DNA from: Alitabrizicola rongguiensis
Lineage (GTDB): Bacteria > Pseudomonadota > Alphaproteobacteria > Rhodobacterales > Rhodobacteraceae
Direction of reading: 5' to 3'
DNA length: 64,000 bases
Assembly (NCBI RefSeq): GCF_021491355.1
Contig: NZ_JAKENF010000003.1
Location: 372,001 to 436,000 of the forward strand
The notes under the pieces: model-generated
Database searches by the model: none
Seen by the model: the letters and a program-made list of their open reading frames with translations, nothing else
Told to the model about the DNA's origin: nothing
In this document: piece by piece, positions 52,559 to 60,593 of the stretch
Layout: each line of letters begins with the position of its first letter
How positions within the stretch are numbered: the stretch's first letter is position 1
Program-made: the position numbers and the translations under genes

Positions 52559-53488
52559 TCAATGACTTTCCTGCGCGCGCGTCCGGGCGATCCCGGCGGC
52601 AATCCGGGCCGCGAGACGGGCGTTGTTCAGGACGAGCGCGATGTTGGCCTGCAAGGACTGTCCCCCGGTCAGGGTGAAGAGCCTGTCGAGCAGGAAGGGG
52701 GTCACAGCCTTGGCCGAGATCCCGCCGCGTGCCGCCTCGGCAAGGGCCTGTTCGACGACAGGCATGATGACCTCGCGCGGGATCTCGTCCGTGGCGGGGA
52801 TCGGGTTGGCGATGAGTTGGCCGCCAGGCAGGCCAAGGCGGGCACGCATCACATGGGACGCGGCGATGTCGGCCGGGTCGTCCATGCGCAACGGGGCCTT
52901 CAGGCCCGAGGCGCGTGACCAGAAGGCGGGCAGGTCGTCCTGACCCACGGCGATGACCGGGACGCCGAGCGTCTCCAGGACCTCGAGCGTCTTCGGCAGG
53001 TCGAGGATCGCCTTCGCCCCCGCCGCGACCACCGTCACGGGTGTTGCCGCCAGTTCCTGCAGGTCGGCCGAGATGTCGAAGCTCGTCTCGGCCCCGCGAT
53101 GGACGCCGCCGATACCGCCGGTGGCGAAGACCTCGATCCCGGCCAGATGCGCGGCGATCATCGTGGCCGCCACGGTCGTGGCGCCGGTGCGGCCACCGAC
53201 AAGGCAGGCGGCCATGTCGGCGCGGCTCAGCTTCATCACGTCCTTCGCCTGACCGAGCCGGTCGAGTTCCTCGGCGGAAAGCCCGACATGGATGCGCCCG
53301 CCCATCACGGCGATGGTCGCCGGGACGGCTCCTGCCTCGCGCACTGCGGCCTCGACCTTGATTGCGGTCTCGACGTTCTGCGGGAAGGGCATCCCATGGG
53401 TGATGATGGTGGATTCCAAAGCGACGATGGGCGCGCCGCTGGCGCGGGCCTCGGCCACTTCCGGCGAGAAGGTCAACGGTGCGGTCAT
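52559..53488 (-). CDS. psuG: Pseudouridine-5'-phosphate glycosidase
   Basis: PsuG cleaves the C-C glycosidic bond of pseudouridine 5'-phosphate to uracil and ribose 5-phosphate. The 309-residue protein shows VALESTIITHGMPFPQN at the N-terminus, KLSRADMAACLVGGRTGATT with the catalytic lysine upstream, FATGGIGGVHRGAETSFDIS, and GISAKAVTPFLLDRLFTLTG. It overlaps psuK by four bases (ATGA), so kinase and glycosidase are translated together as a pseudouridine catabolic pair. Confidence 0.94.
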   Translation of the reverse strand: MTAPLTFSPEVAEARASGAPIVALESTIITHGMPFPQNVETAIKVEAAVREAGAVPATIAVMGGRIHVGLSAEELDRLGQAKDVMKLSRADMAACLVGGRTGATTVAATMIAAHLAGIEVFATGGIGGVHRGAETSFDISADLQELAATPVTVVAAGAKAILDLPKTLEVLETLGVPVIAVGQDDLPAFWSRASGLKAPLRMDDPADIAASHVMRARLGLPGGQLIANPIPATDEIPREVIMPVVEQALAEAARGGISAKAVTPFLLDRLFTLTGGQSLQANIALVLNNARLAARIAAGIARTRAQESH

Positions 53489-54381
53489 GATCCGATATCT
53501 CCCGATACGTAGTCGGCTGCGGCGCGCAACGCGGCACCAAGGGCAGCGGCGCGGTCGGCGCCGCGGCGTTCAGCGACGAGATGCGCCGCCATGAAAGTGT
53601 CGCCTGCGCCAGTCACGCGCGTCACCAGCACGCTTGGCGGGCTGTCTGCAAGCACGGGTTCGCCTGCCTTGCCATCGGCGCAGGCCCGCCCACCGTCAGT
53701 GACCAGCACGCGGTTCGCACCCCTGGCCAGCAATCCTGCCGCAGCCTCTTCGGCGCCGCCGAAGCGGGTCTGGCACAGGATGCCAGCCTCTTCGAGATTG
53801 ACGTAGAGCGTCGCGCGCGGGTGGCCGAGCAGCGGCAGCAGACGTTCGGCCTTGCCGGGGCTGGCCGGCGCCACGCGCAGATCGGCCGCCGCGAAAAGCG
53901 GCGAGGCGGCGATCTCTGCCAGAAGTGCCGCAGTCAGGTTGCCATCCAGAGCGATCGGTCCCGACCAGGGTGTCAGCAGATGGCCAAGTCGCCCATCCTG
54001 CAGGGGGGCGAGGATGCGCTCGCCCGCGGCTTCCAGCGAATGGGCATCGGCGATGGCGGCCACCAGCCCGTTCGCGCCCTCTACCGCCATGTAACGGTCG
54101 GTCGGCAGGTCGACGGAGCGATAGAGATGTTCGGTGACAAGGCCCATCAGATCGAGGCTCGCCACCAGTTCCGCGCCCTCTGCATCCTGACCGACCACCG
54201 ACAGGAGCGCGGGGCGAAGGCCGAAGCGGCGCAGCGTCATCGCGATGTTCAGGGCAACACCACCCGGCAATCGCGTGATGCGCCCCGGAACGTCGGAGCC
54301 GAGCCGCATCGAGGTGGGCGAGCGGCCGATAATGTCCCAAAGGACGGAACCGATGCAGAGGATGTCGGGCGCGTGAGTCAT
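53485..54381 (-). CDS. psuK: PfkB-family kinase, probably pseudouridine kinase
   Basis: This 298-residue carbohydrate/nucleoside kinase of the PfkB family has the N-terminal LPGGVALNIAMTLRRFG and the C-terminal catalytic motif VTGAGDTFMAAHL, whose Asp is the base. Its overlap with psuG strongly suggests it phosphorylates pseudouridine to give the glycosidase its substrate. No uptake transporter is adjacent. The pair would recycle modified nucleosides released from RNA turnover or taken up by an unlinked system. Confidence 0.9.
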   Translation of the reverse strand: MTHAPDILCIGSVLWDIIGRSPTSMRLGSDVPGRITRLPGGVALNIAMTLRRFGLRPALLSVVGQDAEGAELVASLDLMGLVTEHLYRSVDLPTDRYMAVEGANGLVAAIADAHSLEAAGERILAPLQDGRLGHLLTPWSGPIALDGNLTAALLAEIAASPLFAAADLRVAPASPGKAERLLPLLGHPRATLYVNLEEAGILCQTRFGGAEEAAAGLLARGANRVLVTDGGRACADGKAGEPVLADSPPSVLVTRVTGAGDTFMAAHLVAERRGADRAAALGAALRAAADYVSGDIGS

Positions 54382-54428
54382 GCCCCGTTCATATCGGAGC
54401 AGTCACGCGCCGCAAGCGGGAAGGCGGC

Positions 54429-54896
54429 TCAGCTGCGCAGGCCGGTCTCTTCCAGAAGGCCCTTGCGCTTGGCCTCGTAGTAATAGCCGCGCGCATACCA
54501 GCTGACCGCCTCGTCCTGGTCCCCGTCGGACACGAGCCAGGCGCCGCGCAGGTACTTGACCCCGTATTTCAGGTTGGTTTCGGCGTCGAGCAGGCCCTGG
54601 GGGCTGCCCTGATAGCCCATCGTCCTCGCGGTGCGCGGGTCGATCTGCATCAGGCCCATGTAGGTGCCGTTGCGCGCTGTCGGGTTGTACTTGCTTTCGC
54701 GGATCACGATTCGGTGGACCAGCGAGACCGGGACATCGTACGCGTCGGCGTATTTCTCGATCTGCTGGGCAAGTTCCGGCGTCAGGGCCGGATATTGCGG
54801 GTTGCGGCTGACCTGGGCCGTTTCCTTCGACGCACAGGCCGTAAGCGGCAGGGCCAGAAGAACCGCCAGGGCTCCACGACGGATGAGGTTGTTCAC
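54429..54896 (-). CDS. Minimal lytic transglycosylase lipoprotein
   Basis: The 155-residue precursor has a lipoprotein signal (ALAVLLALPLTAC, lipid Cys at about residue 21) and a compact SLT-type lytic transglycosylase domain. The likely catalytic glutamate is in RIVIRESKYNPTARNG, and MGLMQIDPRTARTMGY and LKYGVKYLRGAW complete the core. It would cut the glycan strands of peptidoglycan from the outer-membrane side. The start is GTG at 54896 after AGGGAG. The longer frame to 54956 lacks a ribosome site. It lies upstream of psuKG on the same strand with a 47-base gap. Confidence 0.9.
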   Translation of the reverse strand: MNNLIRRGALAVLLALPLTACASKETAQVSRNPQYPALTPELAQQIEKYADAYDVPVSLVHRIVIRESKYNPTARNGTYMGLMQIDPRTARTMGYQGSPQGLLDAETNLKYGVKYLRGAWLVSDGDQDEAVSWYARGYYYEAKRKGLLEETGLRS

Positions 54897-55037
54897 GGGC
54901 TGCTCCCTCGGTCTCACGCTTTCGTCATAGTCATGCCGGACGTTGCGCGAAAGCATAGGGTGCGGGCGCAGCGCGGCCTTGCGCGGAACTTTGCCAAGTG
55001 CCTAGTCTGCATCAGGGGCTGGCCGGGGAAAGCCGAG

Positions 55038-55538
55038 ATGCAAGTCACTTACGAACGCGACATCGGCGCCCCGCCGGAAGTGCTGTGGAGCGCGCTTCTG
55101 ACCCCTGCCGTTCTGCAGGCCTGCATGCCCGGTTGCGAAAGCGTCACCGGGTCGCCCGAGGCAGGCTATGATGCTGTGGTGGGGTTCAGGCTGGCCGGCA
55201 TTCGCGTTCATCTGTCGGGCCGCATCATCGTGACCGATATGGACCCGCCGCATTCGCTTCACATCACTGGCGAAGGCAAAGGCGGCGCGGCAGGGCTGGT
55301 GCGGGGCGGGGCGCGGGTGACTCTGACGCCCATCCCCGGCGGCACGCGGCTCGGTTACGAGATCGACGGCGCAGTCGAGGGGCGGCTGTCGCAGATCAGC
55401 GGTCGGATCGTGTCGGGCGTGGCGCATCGTCTTGCAGACGAGTTCTTTGCGCGTCTCGGTCAATCCGTAGGCGCGCCGTCTCCCGACGCGCCCGAACCGC
55501 CGGGCGGCAAGGGCTGGTTCCGCCGCCTGGCCGGCTGA
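55038..55538 (+). CDS. CoxG-like SRPBCC domain protein
   Basis: The 166-residue protein starts with MQVTYERDIGAPPEVLWSAL, then LTPAVLQACMPGCESV, the standard opening of carbon monoxide dehydrogenase subunit G homologues (SRPBCC/START fold), and ends in a Pro-rich tail. In CO oxidisers CoxG anchors the enzyme to the membrane. No coxLMS genes are present here, so this is a family label rather than evidence for CO oxidation. It is divergent from the transglycosylase gene and convergent with glk. Confidence 0.85.
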   Translation: MQVTYERDIGAPPEVLWSALLTPAVLQACMPGCESVTGSPEAGYDAVVGFRLAGIRVHLSGRIIVTDMDPPHSLHITGEGKGGAAGLVRGGARVTLTPIPGGTRLGYEIDGAVEGRLSQISGRIVSGVAHRLADEFFARLGQSVGAPSPDAPEPPGGKGWFRRLAG

Positions 55539-55544
55539 GCCGCC

Positions 55545-56507
55545 TCAGCGCATCAGGTGGGCAAGATGAACCGCGCAGCCGGTGAGCGGTGCGAAATCGT
55601 CGTCCAGCACCACGACCGAGAACTGCTCCATGAACTCGGCGAAGCGGCCCTTGTCGCGGAAGGCCTCGGCAAAGCCGCAAGGACCGTAGTGGCGGGCAAA
55701 GGCGCGGGCGATGCCGCCGACAAGGTAGATGCCGCCGAAGGGCAGGTGGATCAGGGCGAGATTGCCCGTCTCGGTTCCCAGCAGCCGGCAGAAGATTCGC
55801 GCCGTCTCGGTCGCAAGCGCATCGGTGCCGCTGTCGATGGCCGGGATGATCTGCGACGTGGTCCAGGTCACCGGGGCGCCGGCTTCGCTGGTGACGAAGG
55901 CGTGGAGCCGCTCGACCCCGCGGCCCGACATCACATCCTCGACGCCGGGGAAGCCATGGGCCTTCTCGACAAAGCGCGCGAGCCGCAGGTCGGCTTCGTC
56001 GCGGACCGGCATGTTGATATGTCCGCATTCCGAGGCGGGCACGACCCGGCCATATTCGCTTTCGTGAACCGGGGCCGCATTGAAGCCGGTGCCGACATTG
56101 ACGACCAGCATGCTGGCCCCGCTCTGGCGTGGGCCGTCGATCACCGGGATCAGCCGTTCATGGGCGATGTGGCCCAAGGCATGGCCCGGCGCCTGAAGAT
56201 CGTTCAGAAGGGCGGAGAAGCGCGCCCCGGTGGCACGGCGCAGCGTCTCGATGTCGATCGTCCAGTCGAGATTGGTCAGCGTTGCCACGCCATCCTTGAC
56301 CGGCCCCGCCGCGCAGGCGCAGACGCCGTCCACGCGTTCGACGCCCTCCTCGGCAAGATAGCTGCGGATCACGCTTTCCAGCCCGTCATGCTCGGCGTTG
56401 CGGTATTTGCGCACGCTGTCCTCGCGCACCACGGTGCCGTCGCTGAGCGCAACGCGGGTGTTGGTTCCGCCGATATCGGCCACGAGGCAGAGGGGGGCTT
56501 TGGCCAT
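55545..56507 (-). CDS. glk: Glucokinase
   Basis: Glk phosphorylates glucose with ATP. The 320-residue protein shows the phosphate motif LVADIGGTNTRVALSDG at the N-terminus, NDLQAPGHALGHI with the catalytic-site Asn/Asp, VNVGTGFNAAPV, and the glucose-binding EYGRVVPASECGHINMP. The Glu/His residues of ECGH are as in E. coli-type glucokinases. The start at 56507 follows GGAG. It is 14 bases downstream of a beta-glucosidase gene that is itself coupled to a LacI regulator, so it handles glucose released by the glucosidases of this locus. Confidence 0.93.
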   Translation of the reverse strand: MAKAPLCLVADIGGTNTRVALSDGTVVREDSVRKYRNAEHDGLESVIRSYLAEEGVERVDGVCACAAGPVKDGVATLTNLDWTIDIETLRRATGARFSALLNDLQAPGHALGHIAHERLIPVIDGPRQSGASMLVVNVGTGFNAAPVHESEYGRVVPASECGHINMPVRDEADLRLARFVEKAHGFPGVEDVMSGRGVERLHAFVTSEAGAPVTWTTSQIIPAIDSGTDALATETARIFCRLLGTETGNLALIHLPFGGIYLVGGIARAFARHYGPCGFAEAFRDKGRFAEFMEQFSVVVLDDDFAPLTGCAVHLAHLMR

Positions 56508-56521
56508 TGGGTGCTCCGGTG

Positions 56522-57847
56522 TCAGCGCGAAAGGGCGCGGGCAAGGGCGTGATAGGATGCCTTGGGGGTGCGCTGCAAGGTTTCGAAATCCACATGGACG
56601 ATACCGAACCGCTTCTCGTATCCAAAGGCCCATTCGTAATTGTCGAGCAGCGACCAGTAGAAGAAGCCCTTCACATTGGCCCCGTCGGCGATCGCGCGTT
56701 CGGTCGCGCGAAGATGCGCGAACAGGAAATCCTCGCGCACATGGTCGTTGACCGCGCCGTTGATGACTTCGTCGGCATTGGCCATGCCGTTTTCAGTCAC
56801 GTAGATCGGCAGGTCGCCGACATAGTCGCGCGCCATGCGGGTCAGGAAACCGTAAAGGCCCTCGGGATAGATCTCCCAGCCCATCTGCGTCTTGGGCAGC
56901 GGCCCAACCACATCTCGGGTCGAGGGCCAGGGTGTGTCGGGGGCGAAGGCGTGGATGTGGCGTGTGTAGTAGTTCACCCCCAGCCAGTCGAGCGGCTGGC
57001 TGATGCGGACCATGTCCTCTTCCCAGCCGACGGGCATATGGGGGGCGAGACCCGCCAGCGCCTCGTCGGGGTAGGTGCCCTTCGTGATCCCCTCGATGAA
57101 CCAACGGTTGAAGATCGCGTCCTGCGTGGCCGAGGCGAGCATGTCGGCCGCGTTGTCGGAGGCCGGCGTGCAATGGTCGAAGTTCAGGACGATGCCAAGG
57201 TTCGGCTGGCCCATCCCGCGCAACCTCTCGACTGCCGCCCCATGGCCGAGCAGGACATGGTGCATGGCACGGGCGGCCGCGCGAATGTCCCGCAGACCCG
57301 GCGCATGATGGCCGAGGAAGTGCGACAGCCACGCGACGCACCAGGGTTCGTTGATCGTGGCAATGGCGGCGACCCGGTCGCCGATGCGGCGGGTGATGAT
57401 CTCGGCGAAATCGGCAAACCAGTGCGCGACGTCACGGTTGGTCCAGCCGCCAAGATCGGCAAGCGCCGAGGGCATTTCCCAGTGATAGAGCGTCTGGAAC
57501 GGCTTCAGCCCGCGTTCGAGGATGCCGTCCACGAGCCGGTCGTAGAAATCCAGCCCTTCGGCATTCACAGGACCGCGCCCCTCGGGCAGCACCCGTGCCC
57601 AGGAGGTGGAGAAACGGTAGGCATCGAAATTACCCTGCGTCAGCAGGTCCAGGTCGTCTTCCCACAGGTGGTAGTGGTCGCAGGCGACCGCGCCGTCCTC
57701 GGCCCTGACCACGTTGCCTGGCGTTGCCGCGAATGTGTCCCAATGGCAGGGGCCGCAGCCCCCGAAACCGCTGCCCTCGATCTGGTACGCGGCTGTCGCG
57801 GCCCCGAACAGGAAGTCCTCGGGAAAATCGGTGCGAGTGATCTTCAT
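56522..57847 (-). CDS. GH1 beta-glucosidase
   Basis: The 441-residue family 1 glycoside hydrolase has DFLFGAATAAYQIEG at the N-terminus, the acid/base Glu167 in IATINEPWC and the nucleophile Glu352 in YVTENGMANA. The C-terminal FFYWSLLDNYEWAFGY is typical of beta-glucosidases. There is no signal peptide, so it acts on sugars already taken up. Its ATG overlaps the LacI stop as ATGA. It sits in an otherwise alpha-glucoside locus, which suggests this operon handles more than one class of glucoside. Confidence 0.93.
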   Translation of the reverse strand: MKITRTDFPEDFLFGAATAAYQIEGSGFGGCGPCHWDTFAATPGNVVRAEDGAVACDHYHLWEDDLDLLTQGNFDAYRFSTSWARVLPEGRGPVNAEGLDFYDRLVDGILERGLKPFQTLYHWEMPSALADLGGWTNRDVAHWFADFAEIITRRIGDRVAAIATINEPWCVAWLSHFLGHHAPGLRDIRAAARAMHHVLLGHGAAVERLRGMGQPNLGIVLNFDHCTPASDNAADMLASATQDAIFNRWFIEGITKGTYPDEALAGLAPHMPVGWEEDMVRISQPLDWLGVNYYTRHIHAFAPDTPWPSTRDVVGPLPKTQMGWEIYPEGLYGFLTRMARDYVGDLPIYVTENGMANADEVINGAVNDHVREDFLFAHLRATERAIADGANVKGFFYWSLLDNYEWAFGYEKRFGIVHVDFETLQRTPKASYHALARALSR

Positions 57848-58899
57848 GGCCCTTGCCTTTCTGCGGCACGGTCGCGCCGGGGGGCGGGCCCGGTCGACTG
57901 ACCGATGATCAGGTCCGCTTCCAGCAGGCGCTCCAACGGACCGGTCTCGGGGTTGGAGATGATCTGGATCAGCATTTCGGCCGCTTGACGCCCAGCCTCG
58001 CGAACCGACGACCGGGTTGCGGTATAGATCGGGACGTCCTCGCCATTGCTGAAATAGCTCAGTTCGTCGTCATGGATGATGATGGAGACATCGCGCCCGA
58101 CCTTCAGCCCCATCTCCTCGACCGCGCGACGGACGCCGAGGCCCGGGATCATCATCGAGACAAGAAAAGCCGTTGGCGGATCGGGCAGGGCGAGCATGGC
58201 GCGCGCGGCGCGGTAGCCATTGAACTCGGTCATCTCGTCGGAAAACATCAGCGCCGGATCCTGCATAATCCCGCGCGACGCCAGCGCATCCAGGTAGCCG
58301 GTGCGGCGGCGGATGGCGAAATCCATGAACTCGAGGCCGTTTATCAGCGCCAACCGCCGGTGACCCAGATCGAGCAGGAACTCGGTCGCCCGCTGGAAGG
58401 CGCGCCGGTTGTTCACGTCGAGCCAGGAATAGGGCTCGTCCGTGCCGGTCGAGCGGCCATGGACGACGAAGGGAATGCCGATCTCGCGCAAGAGGGGGAT
58501 ACGGGGGTCGCGCTGGCGTGGTCCGTGGACGATGACGCCATCGACGATCCCTCGCGAGCGCATGTCGCGATACACGCGGTCCTCGCCCTCGTCGGGGGCG
58601 ATCGTAAGGACCATGTCGTAGCCGTAGCGAAGATAGGTCTCGCCCGCGCCGGCGATGAAGTCCGCGAAAACCGGGTTGACCATCTCGTGTTTGGACGACA
58701 CCGGAACGACATGACCGATCGCCATGGCGCGGCCTGTCGCAAGGCGGATGGCGCGGGTGTTCGGGCGGTAGTTGTGGCGCTTGGCTGCGGCGAGGACGCG
58801 GGCGCGCGTTTCCTCGTTCACCTCCGGATAGCCGTTGAGGGCGCGACTGACCGTCGTCGGCGAAAGGCCGAGTTTCGTGGCCAGTTCCTTGAGGTTCAT
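57844..58899 (-). CDS. aglR: LacI-family regulator of the glucoside locus (AglR-like)
   Basis: The 351-residue protein has the N-terminal LacI helix-turn-helix (LKELATKLGLSPTTVSRALN, then GYPEVNEETRARVLAAA) and a periplasmic-binding-like sugar sensor domain ending LLEADLIIGQSTGPAP. It lies between the divergent glk/GH1 arm, which it leads with a four-base overlap, and the aglEFGA arm. LacI-type operator sequences lie just upstream of its own start and near the aglE promoter. It is therefore probably the repressor of both arms, relieved by an alpha-glucoside. Confidence 0.9.
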   Translation of the reverse strand: MNLKELATKLGLSPTTVSRALNGYPEVNEETRARVLAAAKRHNYRPNTRAIRLATGRAMAIGHVVPVSSKHEMVNPVFADFIAGAGETYLRYGYDMVLTIAPDEGEDRVYRDMRSRGIVDGVIVHGPRQRDPRIPLLREIGIPFVVHGRSTGTDEPYSWLDVNNRRAFQRATEFLLDLGHRRLALINGLEFMDFAIRRRTGYLDALASRGIMQDPALMFSDEMTEFNGYRAARAMLALPDPPTAFLVSMMIPGLGVRRAVEEMGLKVGRDVSIIIHDDELSYFSNGEDVPIYTATRSSVREAGRQAAEMLIQIISNPETGPLERLLEADLIIGQSTGPAPRRDRAAERQGP

Positions 58900-58911
58900 T
58901 CTTGCCGCGCG

Positions 58912-58926
58912 TCCAAAACGGTTTCA
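58912..58926. promoter_or_regulatory. LacI-type operator 1 (autoregulatory)
   Basis: TCCAAAACGGTTTCA, with the central CG flanked by AAA/TTT, lies 13 bases before the regulator start codon. It matches operator 2 at 10 central positions apart from one base. Confidence 0.55.
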
Positions 58927-59049
58927 GTCGCATTCGACCATAGCCAAGGGTTTTCGATGCGTCAAAGCGAAAGGTGCATTTTGCATATGCAGCACAAGGC
59001 ATTCCGCAGCGCGCGAGCCCGGATGTCCGATCGGCGAACCAGCTGCGAA

Positions 59050-59078
59050 TTGACTTGGAGACTGACCTGCGCCAATGT
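59050..59078 (+). promoter_or_regulatory. Possible aglE promoter
   Basis: TTGACT (59050-59055) is a good -35 element. The -10 at 17 bases spacing (CAATGT) is poor. The site just precedes operator 2, which would then cover the transcription start, as expected for LacI-type repression. Confidence 0.3.
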
Positions 59079-59084
59079 GCGGCG

Positions 59085-59100
59085 TCCAAAGCGGTTTGAA
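59085..59100. promoter_or_regulatory. LacI-type operator 2, upstream of aglE
   Basis: TCCAAAGCGGTTTGAA contains CAAA-GCGG-TTTG, symmetric about the central CG. Its left flank GGCGTCCAAA (59081-59090) is repeated inverted as TTTGGACGCC at 59120-59129. A further small hairpin, CCCGGC/GCCGGG (59128-59144), precedes the aglE ribosome site. Confidence 0.65.
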
Positions 59101-59163
59101 CGATTCTGCCGCAAGGGAGTTTGGACGCCCGGCCACATGCCGGGCGCTGTTGGGAGGATACCG

Positions 59164-60510
59164 ATGTATGTGAAATATCTGGCAGGCGCCGCCGCGCTTG
59201 CGCTTGCCGCCGGAGCCGCCGATGCCCGCGACATGATCTTTCCGGTCGGCGAAGGCGCCTTCAACTGGAAGAGCTTCGACGACTTCAAGGCCGCCCACGA
59301 TCTTAAGGGGCAGACGCTGACGATCTTCGGGCCCTGGCGCGGTGAGGATCAGGTGCTGGTCGACAACATGCTGGCCTATTTCGAAGCGGCGACCGGTGCG
59401 ACGGTCAACTACTCCTCGTCCGAAAACTACGAACAGCAGATCGTCATCGACACCCAGGCGGGCAGCCCGCCCGACATTGCCATCCTGCCGCAACCCGGCC
59501 TGATCGCTGACCTTGCCGCGAAGGGTCTCGTGACGCCGCTCGGACAAGAGACGGCCGACTGGCTGAAAGAGAATTACGCCGCGGGCGAAAGCTGGGTCAA
59601 ACTTGGCACCTACAAGGGCGCGGATGGCACGCCGCAGCTTTTCGCCTTCCCCTACAAGATCGATGTGAAGTCGCTGGTCTGGTACTCGCCTGACAACTTC
59701 GAGGATGCTGGCTACGAAGTGCCGCAGACGATGGAGGACCTCAAGGCGCTGACCGAGCAGATCGTCGCCGATGGCGGTACGCCCTGGTGCATCGGCCTTG
59801 GCTCGGGCGGGGCCACCGGCTGGCCCGCGACCGACTGGGTCGAGGACCTGATGCTGCGCACGCAGAGCCCCGATACCTATGACCAGTGGACAAGCCACGG
59901 CATCCCGTTCAATGACCCTGCCGTGGTCGGTGCGATCGACGAATTCGGCTGGTTCGCCAAGAACGACACGTTCGTCGCCGGTGGATCGAAAGCCGTCGCC
60001 TCGACCGACTTCCGCGACAGCCCGAAGGGACTCTTCACCTCGCCGCCCCAGTGCTACATGCACCGCCAGGCTTCGTTCATTCCGTCCTTCTTCCCCGAAG
60101 GCACCAAGATGGGCGTCGATGCCGACTTCTTCTACTTCCCGGCCTATGCCGGCAAGGACCTCGGCAAGCCGGTGCTTGGCGCGGGCACGCTCGCCTTCAT
60201 CACCAAGGACGGCGCGGCTTCGCGTGCCTTCATCGACTGGCTGGAGACCCCGATCGCGCATGAAGTCTGGATGGCGCAGAAGAGCTTCCTGTCGCCCTAC
60301 AAGGGCGCCAATGCCGAACTTTACGCCGATCCGACGATGAAGAAGATGGGCGAGATCCTGCTCTCTGCCGACACCTTCCGGTTCGATGGATCCGACCTGA
60401 TGCCGGGCGCGGTGGGCGCGGGCACCTTCTGGACCGGCATGGTCGATTTCGTGGGCGGCAAGTCCGCGCAGGACGTCGCCAACACGATCGAAGCCTCCTG
60501 GCCGAAATGA
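59164..60510 (+). CDS. aglE: Alpha-glucoside ABC transporter binding protein
   Basis: AglE binds alpha-glucosides such as sucrose, maltose and trehalose in the periplasm. The 448-residue precursor has a signal peptide (LAGAAALALAAGAADA) and a family 1 solute-binding fold with TLTIFGPWRGEDQVLVDNML and SSENYEQQIVIDTQAGSPPD, then IAILPQPG. The start follows GGGAGG. It opens the aglEFGA operon, opposite the LacI regulator. A strong hairpin follows its stop, which may raise its level over the membrane subunits. Confidence 0.92.
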   Translation: MYVKYLAGAAALALAAGAADARDMIFPVGEGAFNWKSFDDFKAAHDLKGQTLTIFGPWRGEDQVLVDNMLAYFEAATGATVNYSSSENYEQQIVIDTQAGSPPDIAILPQPGLIADLAAKGLVTPLGQETADWLKENYAAGESWVKLGTYKGADGTPQLFAFPYKIDVKSLVWYSPDNFEDAGYEVPQTMEDLKALTEQIVADGGTPWCIGLGSGGATGWPATDWVEDLMLRTQSPDTYDQWTSHGIPFNDPAVVGAIDEFGWFAKNDTFVAGGSKAVASTDFRDSPKGLFTSPPQCYMHRQASFIPSFFPEGTKMGVDADFFYFPAYAGKDLGKPVLGAGTLAFITKDGAASRAFIDWLETPIAHEVWMAQKSFLSPYKGANAELYADPTMKKMGEILLSADTFRFDGSDLMPGAVGAGTFWTGMVDFVGGKSAQDVANTIEASWPK

Positions 60511-60527
60511 TCGGCTGACAACGTCGG

Positions 60528-60556
60528 CGGGACCGGTCCGCAAGGGGCCGGTCCCG
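60528..60556 (+). other. mRNA-stabilising or attenuating hairpin between aglE and aglF
   Basis: CGGGACCGGTCC (60528-60539) pairs with GGGCCGGTCCCG (60545-60556) around loop GCAAG, a 12-pair stem with one G-U pair and no T-run. Such stems after binding-protein genes commonly protect the upstream mRNA, as after malE in E. coli. Confidence 0.6.
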
Positions 60557-60593
60557 ACACCGAAGGTTTGCGCCTTATCAGGGGGAGGGGCGG

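Noticed and set aside
55038-55538. Carbon monoxide oxidation locus inferred from a CoxG homologue
   Set aside because: No cox structural genes are present, and CoxG-like proteins are widespread outside CO oxidisers.
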